A stretch of 64,000 nucleotides of DNA from Neoceratodus forsteri (taxonomy: Eukaryota > Chordata > Ceratodontiformes > Ceratodontidae). The position numbers and the translations under genes are program-made. Positions 12,180 through 22,678 of this stretch are shown here, one piece after another. The stretch spans positions 98,363,501-98,427,500 of the forward strand of contig JADMNL010000028.1 of the NCBI GenBank assembly GCA_016271365.2, given 5' to 3'. Position 1 is the stretch's first letter, and every line of letters starts with the position of its first letter. The notes below the pieces were generated by a model. It saw only the letters and a program-made list of their open reading frames with translations, was not told where the DNA came from and did no database searches.

Positions 12180-12600
12180 AGTGCTGTCACTACTGCCATC
12201 ACCCCAGAGGGATGTGGACTGCATTGTTGCTACTGCCATCACACCGAAGGGGTGGGGGCTGTAGTTCTTCTGCCATCACCACTGGTGGATGGGGAATGTA
12301 GTACTGCTGCTGTCCCACCTGAGGGATGGGGGCCATAATGCTGATACTGCCATCACACCAGAGGAATGGTGAACGTAGTACTGCTGCCATCACACCTAAG
12401 GGATGGGGGCCACAGTGCTGCTGCTTCTGTCACACCTGAGGGAGGGAGGTTGTAGTGCTTTTGCTGCTGCCATCACACTAGAGGGATGGGGGCTGTAGTG
12501 CTGTTGGTGCTGCCATCGTACCTGAGGGATGGGGCCATAGTGCTGCTTCCCTTACACCTTAGGGATGGGGGCTGTAGTGTTGCTGCTGCCATCACATCTT
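12180..12600 (+). repeat. Minisatellite, about 45-50-bp unit, about nine degenerate copies
   Basis: The repeated core is CTGCTGCCATCACACC, then GAGGGATGGGGGC, then TGTAGTGCTG. Copies vary in length and sequence, so the array is old. The short open frames across it are by-products of the repeat. Confidence 0.75.
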
Positions 12601-13151
12601 GTACCTAAAATAACTTTAAATTGGTACAAGGATGGAAGGATGTGTAATAGTGGAAATCAAAATTGCTAAAATGCATGTTAGCAGAGTTAAAAGTTGTTAA
12701 ATAAAGTACACAAAACGAAACACCGGTAAAAGCGGATTTTGGCTTAGCAGACACCGGTGACAATACCATTTTTTACAACGTGCAAAATGGAATATGCCTT
12801 TTCTCAATCCCGGTAAACCAGTGTCCCTGGTCCTCATAAAAGAGGACATCTGGTAACCCTTCCAATACACCCTGTTAGCAATGCATTATGCCAAAATCCA
12901 AATGCCTTGTCAATATGTTTTTTTGTTTGTAAAATTGACTTTCTTCTGCCTCGGCAACAAAGCATGGAGGTGAGAAAGACAGAGTTGCTGTCAGCATCTT
13001 TCCCAGTCCTTTTGACTTTCATGCAGAAATTACCCCAGTTTGTGAAACACAGGACATGAAACTTACGAGAACAGAAGGTCACATTTCAACTGCTAGAAAA
13101 AGACATCTTATAAAACAGCAATATTTTGTTGAGAGAGAGATTGAGATTTAG

Positions 13152-13341
13152 AGCACCTTTCCCATTCCTTTTGACTTTCGTGCATATATTACCCCTTTTT
13201 GCACTGATTCTGGAATTGCATTTCCTTCATTTTGCAGAATGCAAAAACTAACTGCAGAGGACAGTAATATGATACAATTCCAGAATCAATGCAAGAAGGG
13301 GTAATTTATGCATGAAAGTCACAAAGACTGGAAAAGGTGCT
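13152..13341. repeat. Palindromic MITE-like repeat
   Basis: The left arm starts AGCACCTTTCCCATTCC and includes GACTTTCGTGCATATATTAC, then CCC and GATTCTGGAATTG. The right arm is its near reverse complement, ending GGAAAAGGTGCT. The ends AGCACCTTT resemble those of the palindrome at 22679-23330 (AGAGCACCTTTC). A further half-copy (CTTTCCCAGTCC, then TTTTGACTTTCATGCAG) is at 12995-13040. It lies in the inner part of the right arm of the TTAA element. Confidence 0.65.
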
Positions 13342-13439
13342 GTTTAAAACTTGTTATAAAGCAGACACTGACAAACAGCAGTAAAGTTACCAATATATGC
13401 AGTACTAATAGCAACACAACTTCCTAACAGACACAGTAG

Positions 13440-13887
13440 AGTAGCACCCCAGATGGTATCAGCAGCCTGGAGGCATGCTGACTCAACATTCAGCAACCCT
13501 GGAGACATGGACCATATCAAAAAGGCATTAAAAATATGAATTTGTTAACTTTGTTCCAAAACCTGAAACACATAGTTTTTATAGAAATGTTTTTTGAATG
13601 TGCTGCCTCTGTTACTTGTAAAAACCATTGCACATGACTTCTAAACTTTGGAGAAACAGGTCCTGTAAGCTTGCTGGCAGGGAAGAATAGACTGTGAGTT
13701 CTGGAGATGACATCATCAGCAGCTCTTCATTGAAACTGGCTTGTTTGAACAGGTGGTGCAATCAGGGTTACAAAATAGCCCATAACTTTAAAATGAAGTA
13801 ACACAGAAACCTAATTTTTGGTAAGTGATTTATTGGGGTATGCTCATTCTAATTCTGCAAAGTAGCACTTTTGACCGGAGTCCCTCT
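13440..13887 (-). repeat. Right inverted arm of the TTAA element
   Basis: This is the reverse complement partner of 753-1200, ending at GAGTCCCTCT followed by TTAA (13888-13891). See the left-arm entry for shared landmarks. The arm gives the element foldback potential. Confidence 0.7.
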
Positions 13888-13891
13888 TTAA

Positions 13892-15040
13892 TTGCCAAAA
13901 GTAATGTGGATTTTAGGAAACAAAGAGAGAAATGAGCCCTAAATGTTTCGTGTACTTTGTGTGCAAATTGGGGGAGTCGCTAAAGAAATTGCCAAGTTCT
14001 GTGAGAAAATGTTCAAAAATGGTGCTCCCTCCTTGAAACTGCAGCCGAGAAAAAAAGTTACAGTTTGCAGTTTAAATTTGTTGTGCTCGACGATCACCGT
14101 GAAGGAAGAGAGAGAGAGAGAGAGGCTCATTTGCATGGCGTCGAGTGATTGGTGTCACTGCAATCAGTATAGCCCCCTAGCCAGCTTCAGAGTGCAGCCG
14201 AGTGTTCGAGGAGGAGAGAGAGCAAGTGGCGTGCGAGCTGGTCAGACCATGATCAACCATTGAGGGTCTTGTGAACATTCTAATCAGTAAAAAACAGACT
14301 TTTGCTGTACAAATTTGGGCTCAACCCATTATCCAACTGACTGGAAAGTAAGCGTGGCGTTCATGGTAAGAATCGGCAGGACCACCAGCCCGTTTCACCC
14401 CAGAGGCCTTCCAGGATCGACACCAGGCTGAACATTTCCACCGGAGAAAGCCAGCTACTGATTTCAGTGGGTACAAATCCAAACAACTGTGCATCAAACT
14501 GTGTTGTGATTTTCAAGCCAGCTGAATCTGTGTGCAAGCAGTGAGATTGTTTTGCAACAAGGACTGTGAGTTGTAAAACAGCAAGTGCAACAAACAACAT
14601 TCTGAGCATAGACTGTAAGCATTTATGATGGGTTCAGCAACCGTAAAATGTTCTTAAGCAAGTTAGAAGCTGAGTTGTATTATGCTGCAGCAAACAGGCA
14701 ATCATGTGAAAAAGAAATACTGTGGCTTGCAAGTGACTTTAAGCATGTGTAAATAGTGTAATTCATGTGCTAATCGCAAAGTCCTGTAAAATCATATGAA
14801 TGTGCTAAGAAAGATGCAAGCAGTGCAATCAATACAGTTTGAGCAAAATCAGTAGCAGAAACGGTCAGATGCACAGTTATTGAGTCATAAACAGATTTGA
14901 TGCATGAGGAGAGCTACCACCGCCATTACAGGGTGGGGTTAGCAATGTAAACACAGCAGCAGGGAACCATTTTGTGAGACTGTACAAAGACTAGTAAACA
15001 AATGAGTAACAACGAACTTTTACGTGTTTTAATTGCAGAC
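13892..15040 (+). other. ERV internal leader sequence without recognisable genes
   Basis: This follows the TTAA element and is presumed to be ERV leader or intron. A GA short repeat lies at 14106-14122. Just before 15041 the sequence TTTTACGTGTTTTAATTGCAG is followed by an ATG, which looks like a 3' splice site placed in front of a downstream frame. I see no conserved gag-like frame. Sequence around 14000-14250 is moderately GC-rich, but I cannot assign it. Confidence 0.4.
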
Positions 15041-15592
15041 ATGGCTTCGGGAACTTTCCGCTACCTGGATTATGCCTGAGCTATGATAGCAGAGGAGGTG
15101 GCCACACTAAGAGAAATAGAGAGAACTTTCTGTGGTGAAGGGTTACCTCCAGACTTTGTGATCCCTAGTTATCCAGTGATATTATGCATTATGTGCCTCA
15201 GGGCTGGAAGGGATGTGTTTCTGATACCCCACTGTTCGGATTGCCTAGTGAAGTATGGTATGAGCAGGGGTGCACCACCAGAAAGGGCATCATGTATTTG
15301 ATTGGCTCCCACTTGCACCAAAGTAGGAAACCCTGCAAGTAGCAGCACACAGCACCAGGTTGAACCTGTTGAGGGAGGCCCCATAGAGTGTGGCACAGAA
15401 GAAGAGAATATGGATCTACTGCAAGGGCAGACACCTAGTGATGTTTCCATGCCTGTGTCCCAGATGGGCAGTGTGATGGAAGGATCCATGGACCCATGGA
15501 AGGAGGGTCCTAGTCCTAGCCTAGTAGGGGAGGACAAACTTGGAGAGACATTGAACTGGGAGGTGTCTACCGCCATGCCCAGTGAGGAGTGA
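15041..15592 (+). pseudogene. Decayed accessory-type ERV frame with Cys/His cluster
   Basis: I do not recognise this protein. The frame starts at an ATG directly after a splice-acceptor-like sequence and runs about 180 codons to 15592. It is broken by stops at about 15077 and 15299. Visible features are an acidic segment after the start, then CIMC followed ten residues later by HCSDC (about 15187-15245), a CxxC...HCxxC spacing that could bind zinc, and a Ser/Pro/Glu-rich C-terminal half. Its place between the leader and the 3' LTR fits a spliced accessory gene. Function is unknown. Confidence 0.4.
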
Positions 15593-15830
15593 ACTGTCTC
15601 GGGAGTGAGGACAACTGCTCACTCCTGAGCTCAGATTCTAAGTAAGGAAAAGGAGGATGAAGAGATGTATCTTCATGTTGAGGGTCCCAGTCTGCAGCCT
15701 CAAGCTCTTGCCTTGGAGGAGCCAGAGAGAGAAGAAGGCTGCAGAACCCTGCCTACAGAGATGGTCAGGGACAAGTTCTTTCGTTCGTTAAGTATGCAGC
15801 ACTGGCTTAACCAGAACTGGCCACACACTT

Positions 15831-16193
15831 GTGAAAAGTAGTAAGGAGGAGAGACTGGTACATAGGAGGGCCAACACCATATATGGGAAGTCCTTTCCTA
15901 CCTTTCCTCATAGAGTCTGGGAGGAAATTGAACAGAGCAGGCAATCCTGGTCATTGGAGGGGGCAAGCAAGAATTTGCATCCTGGTGCAGCAGCATGTGT
16001 CAGAGATAGAGTCATCAGTGATAGACTGAAATTCTGGAAATTTGGCAGAACTTTGTTTATGGACACTGTGCAAATTGTGGACAAGGCAGGGAATGAGACA
16101 TTCCACAACATCAACTTTGAATGCCCAGATGGTTTCATAGTTCTTGCACCTCACCCCAAGTGGTATTACCCTCAATGGTGCCACTCCCTGTGA
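15831..16193 (+). pseudogene. Unidentified ERV-internal open frame
   Basis: This is a 120-codon frame in a different phase from the one upstream, beginning mid-sequence rather than at a convincing start. It is rich in basic and aromatic residues, with a Trp/Tyr-rich end (KWYYPQW). It resembles no pol, gag or env motif that I know. It may be a later exon or the frameshifted continuation of the 15041 frame. The following segment, 16320-16526, continues in yet other frames. No function is proposed. Confidence 0.35.
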
Positions 16194-16319
16194 ATATTCC
16201 CAGCATGCCCCGAGGGAAGTAAAGCAGTGGCAGCGTAGTGTCTGTCATCCAGCAGCAGCAGTATCCAAGGAGGAAGATGCAGCTCTACTGGTGATCCAGG
16301 ATATCTACAGGTGTGTCCA

Positions 16320-16500
16320 GATTCATCAACCCAGCAGTGTTTTCCCATTTCCATCGCCTGGCCTTCCAGATGACCTCGACCCAGCTGTTTTCCTGGTCTA
16401 TCGTTTGATTTCCAAGATGACATCAATCCAGCTGTTTTTCCTGTTTCATTGCCTGGTCTTCCAGAGGACATTAGCCCAGCCATATCCAAAGATGCTGCCT
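16320..16500 (+). repeat. Three imperfect tandem units, about 58 bp, at the end of the ERV frames
   Basis: The core GGCCTTCCAGATGACCTCGA, then CCCAGCTGTTTTCC recurs as TTTCCAAGATGACATCAATC, then CAGCTG, and as GTCTTCCAGAGGACATTAGC. In one phase each unit would encode a short Pro/Asp-rich motif, but frames shift between units. This is probably a repeat expansion in a former coding end. Confidence 0.5.
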
Positions 16501-16980
16501 GGTGGGAGAGAGTCTTCAGCTTAGAGAAGTAAGGTGATCTTTGTTTTGGTCTTTAAGGAACTGGTAAGACCCATCTTTTCTATGTTTTTACTGACTTTGC
16601 ACAACACACCCTACATCTGGCAGACTACCACAAACTGAACTGTCCTCAAAGACTCTCCCCATGGATTGCAGTGCTTTTCAGGCCCTGCCCTCTTCCAGGA
16701 CTGTTCTTCAGCAGGCTCTGGCCCAGGAGAGACTCTTTTATGGACCTTGTCCTCAGGCAACAACATTCTTTTGTTAGTATGGGACATTTAGGGCATTCCA
16801 TCCCCCAAAATGTGTTGTAAAATGTCTGTTTTTCTATTTTTCTACTTTTGTACTTTTCTAAAAAATATTTTTTGGGGATTATTTAGTGTTCAGATGGAGG
16901 TTTAGATACTGTGTGGTATGCAGAATGTGGTGTTTAGTTTTCTTCCCTTGCAGGTGTTCCTGAAGAAGAAAGGAAGAAAT

Positions 16981-17001
16981 GAAGAGAAGAAAAGAAGAGG
17001 A
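16981..17001 (+). other. Polypurine tract
   Basis: Twenty-one uninterrupted purines, preceded by 18 more after a single T, end immediately before TGTGGGAG, the proposed start of the 3' LTR. This is the expected site for plus-strand priming in LTR retroelements. Confidence 0.65.
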
Positions 17002-19085
17002 TGTGGGAGTTCATCTGAGTTCCTCTTGTTTTCCTAGAGTTTTAGAATTGTTATTAACAGGGTGTTAACAGGTTTTTCTTCACAGGTGTAAGTGGGGAAA
17101 GTTGTGGGAAATGTAATGCATTGTAATGTATTGTTTCCTGGTGTTTTGGTTTGCAGGTACCCTGGGTTTGGGGGAGCTTCCCCTGTGGGCAGCTTGGTCA
17201 GATACATTTTCCCTAGAGAGCTAGGGGGATATACAGTCTATGGCCCTGAGCTACAGTAGGGGCCTCAGTTCTGGTCTACTAGGGCATGCTTCAGGCAGTT
17301 TCTTGGAGCCACTGATCTTCCATAGATAGATTGTAGAGTAGGGGCCAAAGTTTCAACCGCTGGTCTCTGTGCCTTTAGTGTTGCCTGCCTGTGCCTGGCA
17401 CATGGTAGGAGAGGGCCTGATCACCCTTCCCTGTAGGTAACACAAAGGGTAGGATGGCCTGGTGCTGGGTAAAAGAATGACTGCAGACAGTCATTTACCC
17501 GGCTTGGGGCGAGTATAACCCCTCTGTTCCCTGGGGTTACTAGAATCCAATCAGTGTCAGTGTTAGGTAGGGAAGGCAGCTGGTGAATATCTAGTTAAAT
17601 GGATTTTCACCTGCTCGCTCGCTCTCTCTGTTTACTTGGCCTCAGCTGAGAGCAGAGAGGTGATGTCATTTAGAACTCTCACAGCAACATAAGCCACACC
17701 TGGCTGCAAGAGTGGGGAGCATTAGAATTTTCAGTTTGTTCTGCAGTAGTCTGTGAGTGGATCAGTTTAGTGTAGGAGCTCAGTGAGTGAGCAGTGTCTA
17801 TGTTTCTCACCCTAGTGGAGGACATCTTTTCTTGACTTGTGAAGTGATAGAAACCGTCTCCAGGGGTTCCTGTGCCTTTATCCTATGTGGGATGAGGGGG
17901 ACTGCAGAGGATTTGAAGGGCAATCCCTGATCCAACCAAGAACTTTTTTGAAGCTGCCTTTGGTGTACAAACTGTGAGTAGATTCTGTCTGAGAGTTACC
18001 CAGGATACGTACCTGCTTTTTTTTTCTGTGGGGTGACTCTCTGATAAAGGGGCCCTTTCACTCAGTTCTGTGAGGATTTTCTCAAGAAGTCTGTTTTAAA
18101 GTTTGCTGACAACAGTGGATGTCCCATATGCGACTTGCCCTTTGTTCAGAACTTTAACTTTACACCCTAGTGGTGTTTCCTGATGCTAAATGTGCTAAAC
18201 ATTTGAGGAAAGCATTGTTTTTACAGATCAGTATTTGTGAGGTGTAACTCTGAAAGAATGGCTGGGTATGGACGGGGAAGCAAAAGGTGGGAGACCCTCC
18301 CCATCTGGAGTGACCAGTTCAGCACTTCGGGTTCTGTAAGGGCGTCTGTTTCTTTCAGTGCATGTGGCCAATGCCTGAAGACGTTTACCCTTGTATGTGT
18401 TTTTTTTCTAGTTTTGATCCCTAGTGTGCTCCATCGTGGCCCATGTGCCATGGTCCTTCCTGTAATCCTATGTCATATGGGAACTGTTCTAAGTAAAGGC
18501 CTGGTGCCACGTCCAGAGGAATTTTGTGTGTTCACCGTGGCTAGTTCTGCATTCCAGATATCTAATCCTATGCCATATGGGACTGTTCTAAGTAGTGGCC
18601 TAGTGCCTTTCCCAGACAATGTTTTGTGTGTGTTCACTGTGGCTAGTACCACATTTCCAGATGTTTAATTCTATGCTATATGGGAGGTTCAGTTTCTGTT
18701 TTTCTACAGCTGTGTTCTGCATTGCCTTGTGCCACGAAGTGTAAACCCTTGGGGGTCCACCTTTGCTTTTGTGTTTCCAACTTTATTTTGGAATAAAGCC
18801 ACACTCTAGAATCCCAACCTGGTATGACAATCTAGTTACTGCTTCCTGTGTGGATTTACTGGGTACCCCTGTCCAGAAGTAGCAAACCTAGCATAGCCCT
18901 CAGCAAAAGTTTTCTCCTCAGGACCTGGGTTTTGGTAATGGTCTGTCTGTATCTAGTATACACTTTTTATGTTTCTCTCTTGTTTTCCAAATTGCTTTGA
19001 ACCCCCACCCCTCTCTTTCCCCCTAGACAGAAAAAGTATGGGAGGTGTGCGTACTAGTTAAATAAGTGGCCGGAGGGGCGTTACA
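17002..19085 (+). mobile_element. 3' LTR, about 2.1 kb, TGT...ACA
   Basis: It begins TGTGGGAG after the polypurine tract and ends GTTACA, so the ends form TGT...ACA. Its last part matches 1-465. The poly(A) signal AATAAA is at 18792-18797. An internal tandem of about 100-bp units lies at 18434-18690. At the right edge the sequence runs directly into a LINE reading frame (TTTCGGACACC at 19086), so the element interrupted that LINE. The 2.1-kb length depends on the polypurine assignment, because the upstream 5' LTR part is outside the window. Confidence 0.65.
18434..18690 (+). repeat. Tandem units of about 100 bp in the LTR
   Basis: AATCCTATGTCATATGGGA (18464), AATCCTATGCCATATGGGA (18564) and AATTCTATGCTATATGGGA (18667) mark two full units and a partial third. 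GTGTGTTCACCGTGGCTAGT blocks lie between them. Repeats in U3 often act as enhancers in retroviruses, but that role here is inference. Confidence 0.7.
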
Positions 19086-20540
19086 TTTCGGACACCATTG
19101 TGCTGTGCTGGCCTATGCTGATGACCTAGTGCTGTTGTCTTTAACCCATTCTAGTTTCCAAGACAAGTTAAACATACTGGACTGCTATGCAAAAAGATAT
19201 CATTTAAAGGTTAATGAACAAAAACGCCAGGTCTTAACCTTCGGGTCTATTATTGTAAAGAAGTCCTGGAAGATGGGGACTAATGAAATCGTGTCAGTAA
19301 AACATTATACTTATCTGGGCTTACATCTAACAAATGATGGTGAGTGGTTTAAACACACTCAAATATTACTGCCAAAGCTCAAACAGACAGCTACATCTTC
19401 AAATATTTTTAATAAAAAATATGGAGAAAACTCCATCAAACCTCTTTTGACAGCAGTCAGTGCAAAGTACAATGCTCAGGCTCTCTATAATGGGGAAATT
19501 TGGCAGTCTCGATATTTGGACAGGTTAGAAATTCTGCTAAATAAGCTGCTAAGATCTAGTCTGGGACTGAACAATTTTGTTCCTGCCTCTTAATAAGAGC
19601 AGAGTTAGGTATTCTCTGTGTCAGAGCATTTTTATCTGGCTAGGAAAGTCAATTACTGGATCAAGGTACTTCAACATAAACAGGCCAGATTTATAAATCT
19701 CTGCTTGAGGAAGAAATATACCTGGCTCAGTTTGGGCTATTTGAAATCAGAATGGCTTGCTTCAATTTTTCAAGCACTTCATGAGACAGGATTAGGTCAT
19801 TTAAAAAATTATAATGACAGAGGCATTATAATCAGCTTGAAGTATCAAGCCTTTGTCACTAGAAGAATTACAGAGTACTTCAGGCTTAAGGATCTAGAGC
19901 GCAATAAAAGATTGAAAATTGCACCTTGGACCAGGACAAATGACAATATACATTCCTATAGGAAATATTTTGATATATTAACAGACTATAATCAGAGTTT
20001 CCTAGCAACATATTAGATGCTATACATAGAAAAGATTTCTCTGTCCAGGCCAGATTTTGTTCCTGTTCTTCTCTCCCAGAAAACATTAAGCACATTGTGT
20101 TTGAATGTCCGTGGTATATAAGCCTAGGGCTAAATGGCTAATACCACTATGCAACACTATTCAAACTACTGATCAGGATCTCCTGTTGATATTTTTACTA
20201 CTAGTGATGACATTAAAATAAGCACAGCAGCTCAATACTTAGTATGTATTTCTAGAATACGTCTTAGATATAAAGGTACTAAATCATCTGATATAGAAAT
20301 GCCAAAGCGAAGAGTTCATAACATGTTGAATTGTGCTGTATGTGCAATAACGGAGGTTTCTCCAACTTAGTGTTGCTTTGTTAAAGAATGTAGAACTCTG
20401 TTTTGTTTGTGCAATAACTCAGTGTTTACATTTTTTATTTACGTAATTTTAATTATGTGTATTATTCTTACTGTATGATCTTTCTGTGTTTGAAATGGTC
20501 AATGACCGATCAATAAACTTGCAACTGAACTGAGCTGGAA
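19086..20540 (+). pseudogene. LINE reverse transcriptase 3' half, possibly Vingi/I-like
   Basis: The reading frame starts abruptly at the LTR junction with an RT active-site motif, AYADDLVLL (YADD at 19114-19125), then KVNEQKRQVLTF and YLGLHLTNDG. After two stops near 19591 the same frame resumes at 19618 to 20016. A C-terminal zinc-knuckle-like pattern (CxC, eight residues, H, four residues, C) lies at about 20053-20104 in another frame. The 3' end is near 20520 with GATCAATAAACTTG. The upstream half should lie left of the ERV, outside the window. The clade is uncertain. Confidence 0.65.
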
Positions 20541-21440
20541 CAGCTCACCCCAACAACAGTCTTTGCAATTTGACTCTTTGAGAACATGGTAAATACTCTA
20601 TTTTTTTTCTTTCTTGGAAAGAAACTCGGTGAACCATTACATTCTTTGTTTCCTTCTTCGAAAAATCCTTTTATAGCGTTTCTTGAGTTTTCAGTTTGAC
20701 CTTTTTTTGAAGCCCAGGCAAGCAGATATAGCAAACTGGCATGAGTCACAGCCACCTGTGGTAATGTGGAATCTGTTTACTTCCACCATATCAGTGAAAG
20801 GCAAAGCTGATGGAAAGCAGCTGGACCTATTAAACATCCTCCCACCTCCCTGCGTGATCACCTTTAATAAGGTTTAAATACCGGGAAAAGAGTGAGCGCA
20901 ATGACCTCCCTCCTTCTCGTACAGCCTGTAGATACTCATACGGATTTTTTGTACAAAGAAAGAAAAATCTCACTACCAGGGCTTTACTGTTAAAGGGGCA
21001 GCATCTCATTTTTGTAAAAAAACAAAAAAAAAACAATGGATCCTACACCTGTGCCAACTGGGGGCTGGGTGCATCACAGAGTTGGAATGTACTTGGTTCC
21101 TGGTGAGGAAGGTTGTAGACATACTCTGATGGCCAGCCATGCAGCACTGGTGTCAGCTGTGAAGGCCATCCCTCACCCGCCCACTCTCACTGCTGTAATA
21201 TTGGTGGCAGTAGATCATTTATTTGAAATGCTGCTTCAAGACTCAGAGCACTTTCACAAACATATAAAACATAGCACAGTAGTAAATTAAATGATCAATG
21301 ACACTAAACAACAAATGTGAGAGACAACAGTGGCAAATCCCCTAGGGACAGAAACATTCCTACAAAGCTGAATGAGTAAAAGAACAGAGTCCCTGCAGCT
21401 GAATTTCTGCCTCACCAGAAATTATGATACTTTTATTTTT
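20541..21440. other. Unassigned spacer
   Basis: I see no gene or recognisable element. A pyrimidine-rich start (20600-20640) and an A-run (21017-21034) stand out. The 84-codon frame from 21036 begins after the A-run and shows no known motif. It is probably chance or an old retrocopy. Confidence 0.3.
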
Positions 21441-21610
21441 ATTGGGTCCACTGGACACAAGGACCATTTATAGGGGCAACCTGACAGCACAGGGAGGTTA
21501 GATTAAGTGACAGGCACAGGGTCACACAATATTCAAGTGGAGGTTGTGGGAATAAAACCCAGGTCTACTGGATGTACCAAGCTCATTGCTCAAACCTCTT
21601 AAGCTATACT
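21440..21610 (-). mobile_element. MIR-like CORE-SINE
   Basis: Read on minus, there is a tRNA-like head (CAGTATAGCTTAAGAGGTTT), the segment ACCTGGGTTTTATTCCC as a degenerate B-box, CACAACCTCCACTTG, and a core TTGTGTGACCCTGTGCCTGT, CACTTAATCT. It aligns with 10500-10690 along its whole length. Confidence 0.65.
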
Positions 21611-21814
21611 GTCAGGCACCTTAATACTTGAAGTAGGCCAAAAACAGAGAGAACCAAACCTCAGCTAGTGCCATAGGACAGAGGCAGCCACCGTAAATGC
21701 CTGATCACCAAAAGGATAGCACCTGAAAAAGCCCCCATTCCGTGGATCTCAAGCAGCCAGGTGGTTGCTGAGATATGCAGGCAGCAGCTCTCTTAGGCCT
21801 TTTATTGATTTAAT

Positions 21815-22395
21815 GTTTGCCCCCCCTTCTACTCTGCCCTGTTCCCTTCTGCAGGGCTACCCTCCTCTAGCCCCATTCCCCCATCTCTGGGGCTTACTTC
21901 CCCTTGCTTCTAGTCCTCCATATCTTATCTGGTATGACAGGGCCATTGAGGGTTCCCTAGCTCCAACAGATGTCATGCTTATTAGAGGACAGTGCCCAGT
22001 AGGAGGTGTGGAGCTTACAGTGGGTACCTACATCATCATGCTGTGGTCAGGATGTAGATTCTAATTTGTTTCTGTCCCTGGTCCCCCATGAGTTCCTTGT
22101 GGGTGTGGACAGCCATGGTGTGCAGTCATGCAGAGCTTGCTCACACCACTGTCAGGAGGCATGCACCCATCCTGAGTGACTTCAACTTGATCCCCCACCT
22201 ATAGTACAAAAACTGGCGGTAACACAGCAGCGCACACCACCCACCCTCCCTGGAGGAGGAGAGTGTTCTGTGGGATGCTCCAGCCTCCTCCCTTGGCTAA
22301 GCCTCCAACGACCCAGGCTCGGTCCCGTACCTGGGCTGCTGGAATTGTGAGTGGCATCCTTGCAACAGTACAGACAGGCTGGCCATATAAAGCCT
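21815..22395 (-). mobile_element. tRNA-derived SINE, same family as 9763-10390
   Basis: The head lies at about 22215-22390 (on plus: CCACCCTCCCTGGAGGAGGA, then GCCTCCAACGACCCAGGCTC, CCTGGGCTGCTGG). The low-coordinate end is T/C-rich. A possible degraded target duplication (CCTTTTATTGATTTAA near 21799 and CCTTTCATGTTAA near 22393) is unconvincing, so the outer edges are estimates. Confidence 0.5.
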
Positions 22396-22678
22396 TTCAT
22401 GTTAAAGGTGACAGGAAACAGCTTGTTGCAGCTCTAGATGCCCTCTTATTTTCCATTTATTGTCTATTCAATATTACACAGTAGGTACCCATTGTAAGCC
22501 AATCAGATCACAGGAAAACTGTCACTTAATATCCCACAGACTACTACAACCACATTTTAGACATGTCCACAGTAGATTATCCACTTCTCAGACATGCTTA
22601 CAGTATGTTATCCATTTTGTCAACAAAAAACAAGGGGAATAAGGACTTGATTCACTTTAGCTACCCCAGAACTTTTAA

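Larger units (their letters stand above)
4726..12861. mobile_element. hAT-like element with perfect 8-bp target duplication, carrying nested inserts
   Basis: The termini are TAGGGGTACCAG on the left and, reverse-complemented, AAGGGTTACCAG on the right, both followed within about 40 bases by AGAGGAC. They are flanked by identical octamers CCAATACA at 4718-4725 and 12862-12869. An 8-bp duplication with short TIRs is the hAT signature. No hAT transposase frame is visible, so this is probably a non-autonomous copy enlarged by later insertions (L2 LINE, SINEs, minisatellite). A related terminus-like segment occurs at about 9595-9650. Confidence 0.7.
753..13887. mobile_element. TTAA-flanked element with long inverted arms (T2/Kolobok-like), with nested inserts
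   Basis: TTAA at 749-752 and at 13888-13891 flank termini that begin AGAGGGACTACAGTCAA on the left and, reverse-complemented, AGAGGGACTCCGGTCAA on the right. The inverted similarity continues for about 450 bases (753-1200 against 13440-13887), including a shared GCTGCTGATGATGTCATCTCC block. TTAA targets and ends of the form TTAAAG plus purines are known for the T2/Kolobok group. No transposase is visible, so this looks non-autonomous. It now spans 13 kb because other elements inserted into it. Confidence 0.65.
466..17001 (+). mobile_element. Internal region of a non-autonomous (LARD-like) ERV, heavily interrupted
   Basis: This is the sequence between the primer site and the polypurine tract. 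Removing the nested TTAA element (753-13887) leaves about 3.4 kb of element-specific sequence, 466-752 plus 13888-17001. I see no gag, protease, reverse transcriptase, integrase or envelope motif in it. Decayed frames at 15041-16526 are the only coding traces. A long-LTR element with primer site and polypurine tract but no pol fits a large retrotransposon derivative that moved with enzymes from a relative. It is also possible that the two LTRs belong to different insertions. Confidence 0.55.

Noticed and set aside
15831..16193. Foamy-virus accessory protein
   Set aside because: The primer site is tRNA-Pro-like rather than the tRNA-Lys type of foamy viruses, and I could not identify a specific shared motif.
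21036..21290. 84-codon frame after an A-run
   Set aside because: No motif recognised, and it is short enough to arise by chance.
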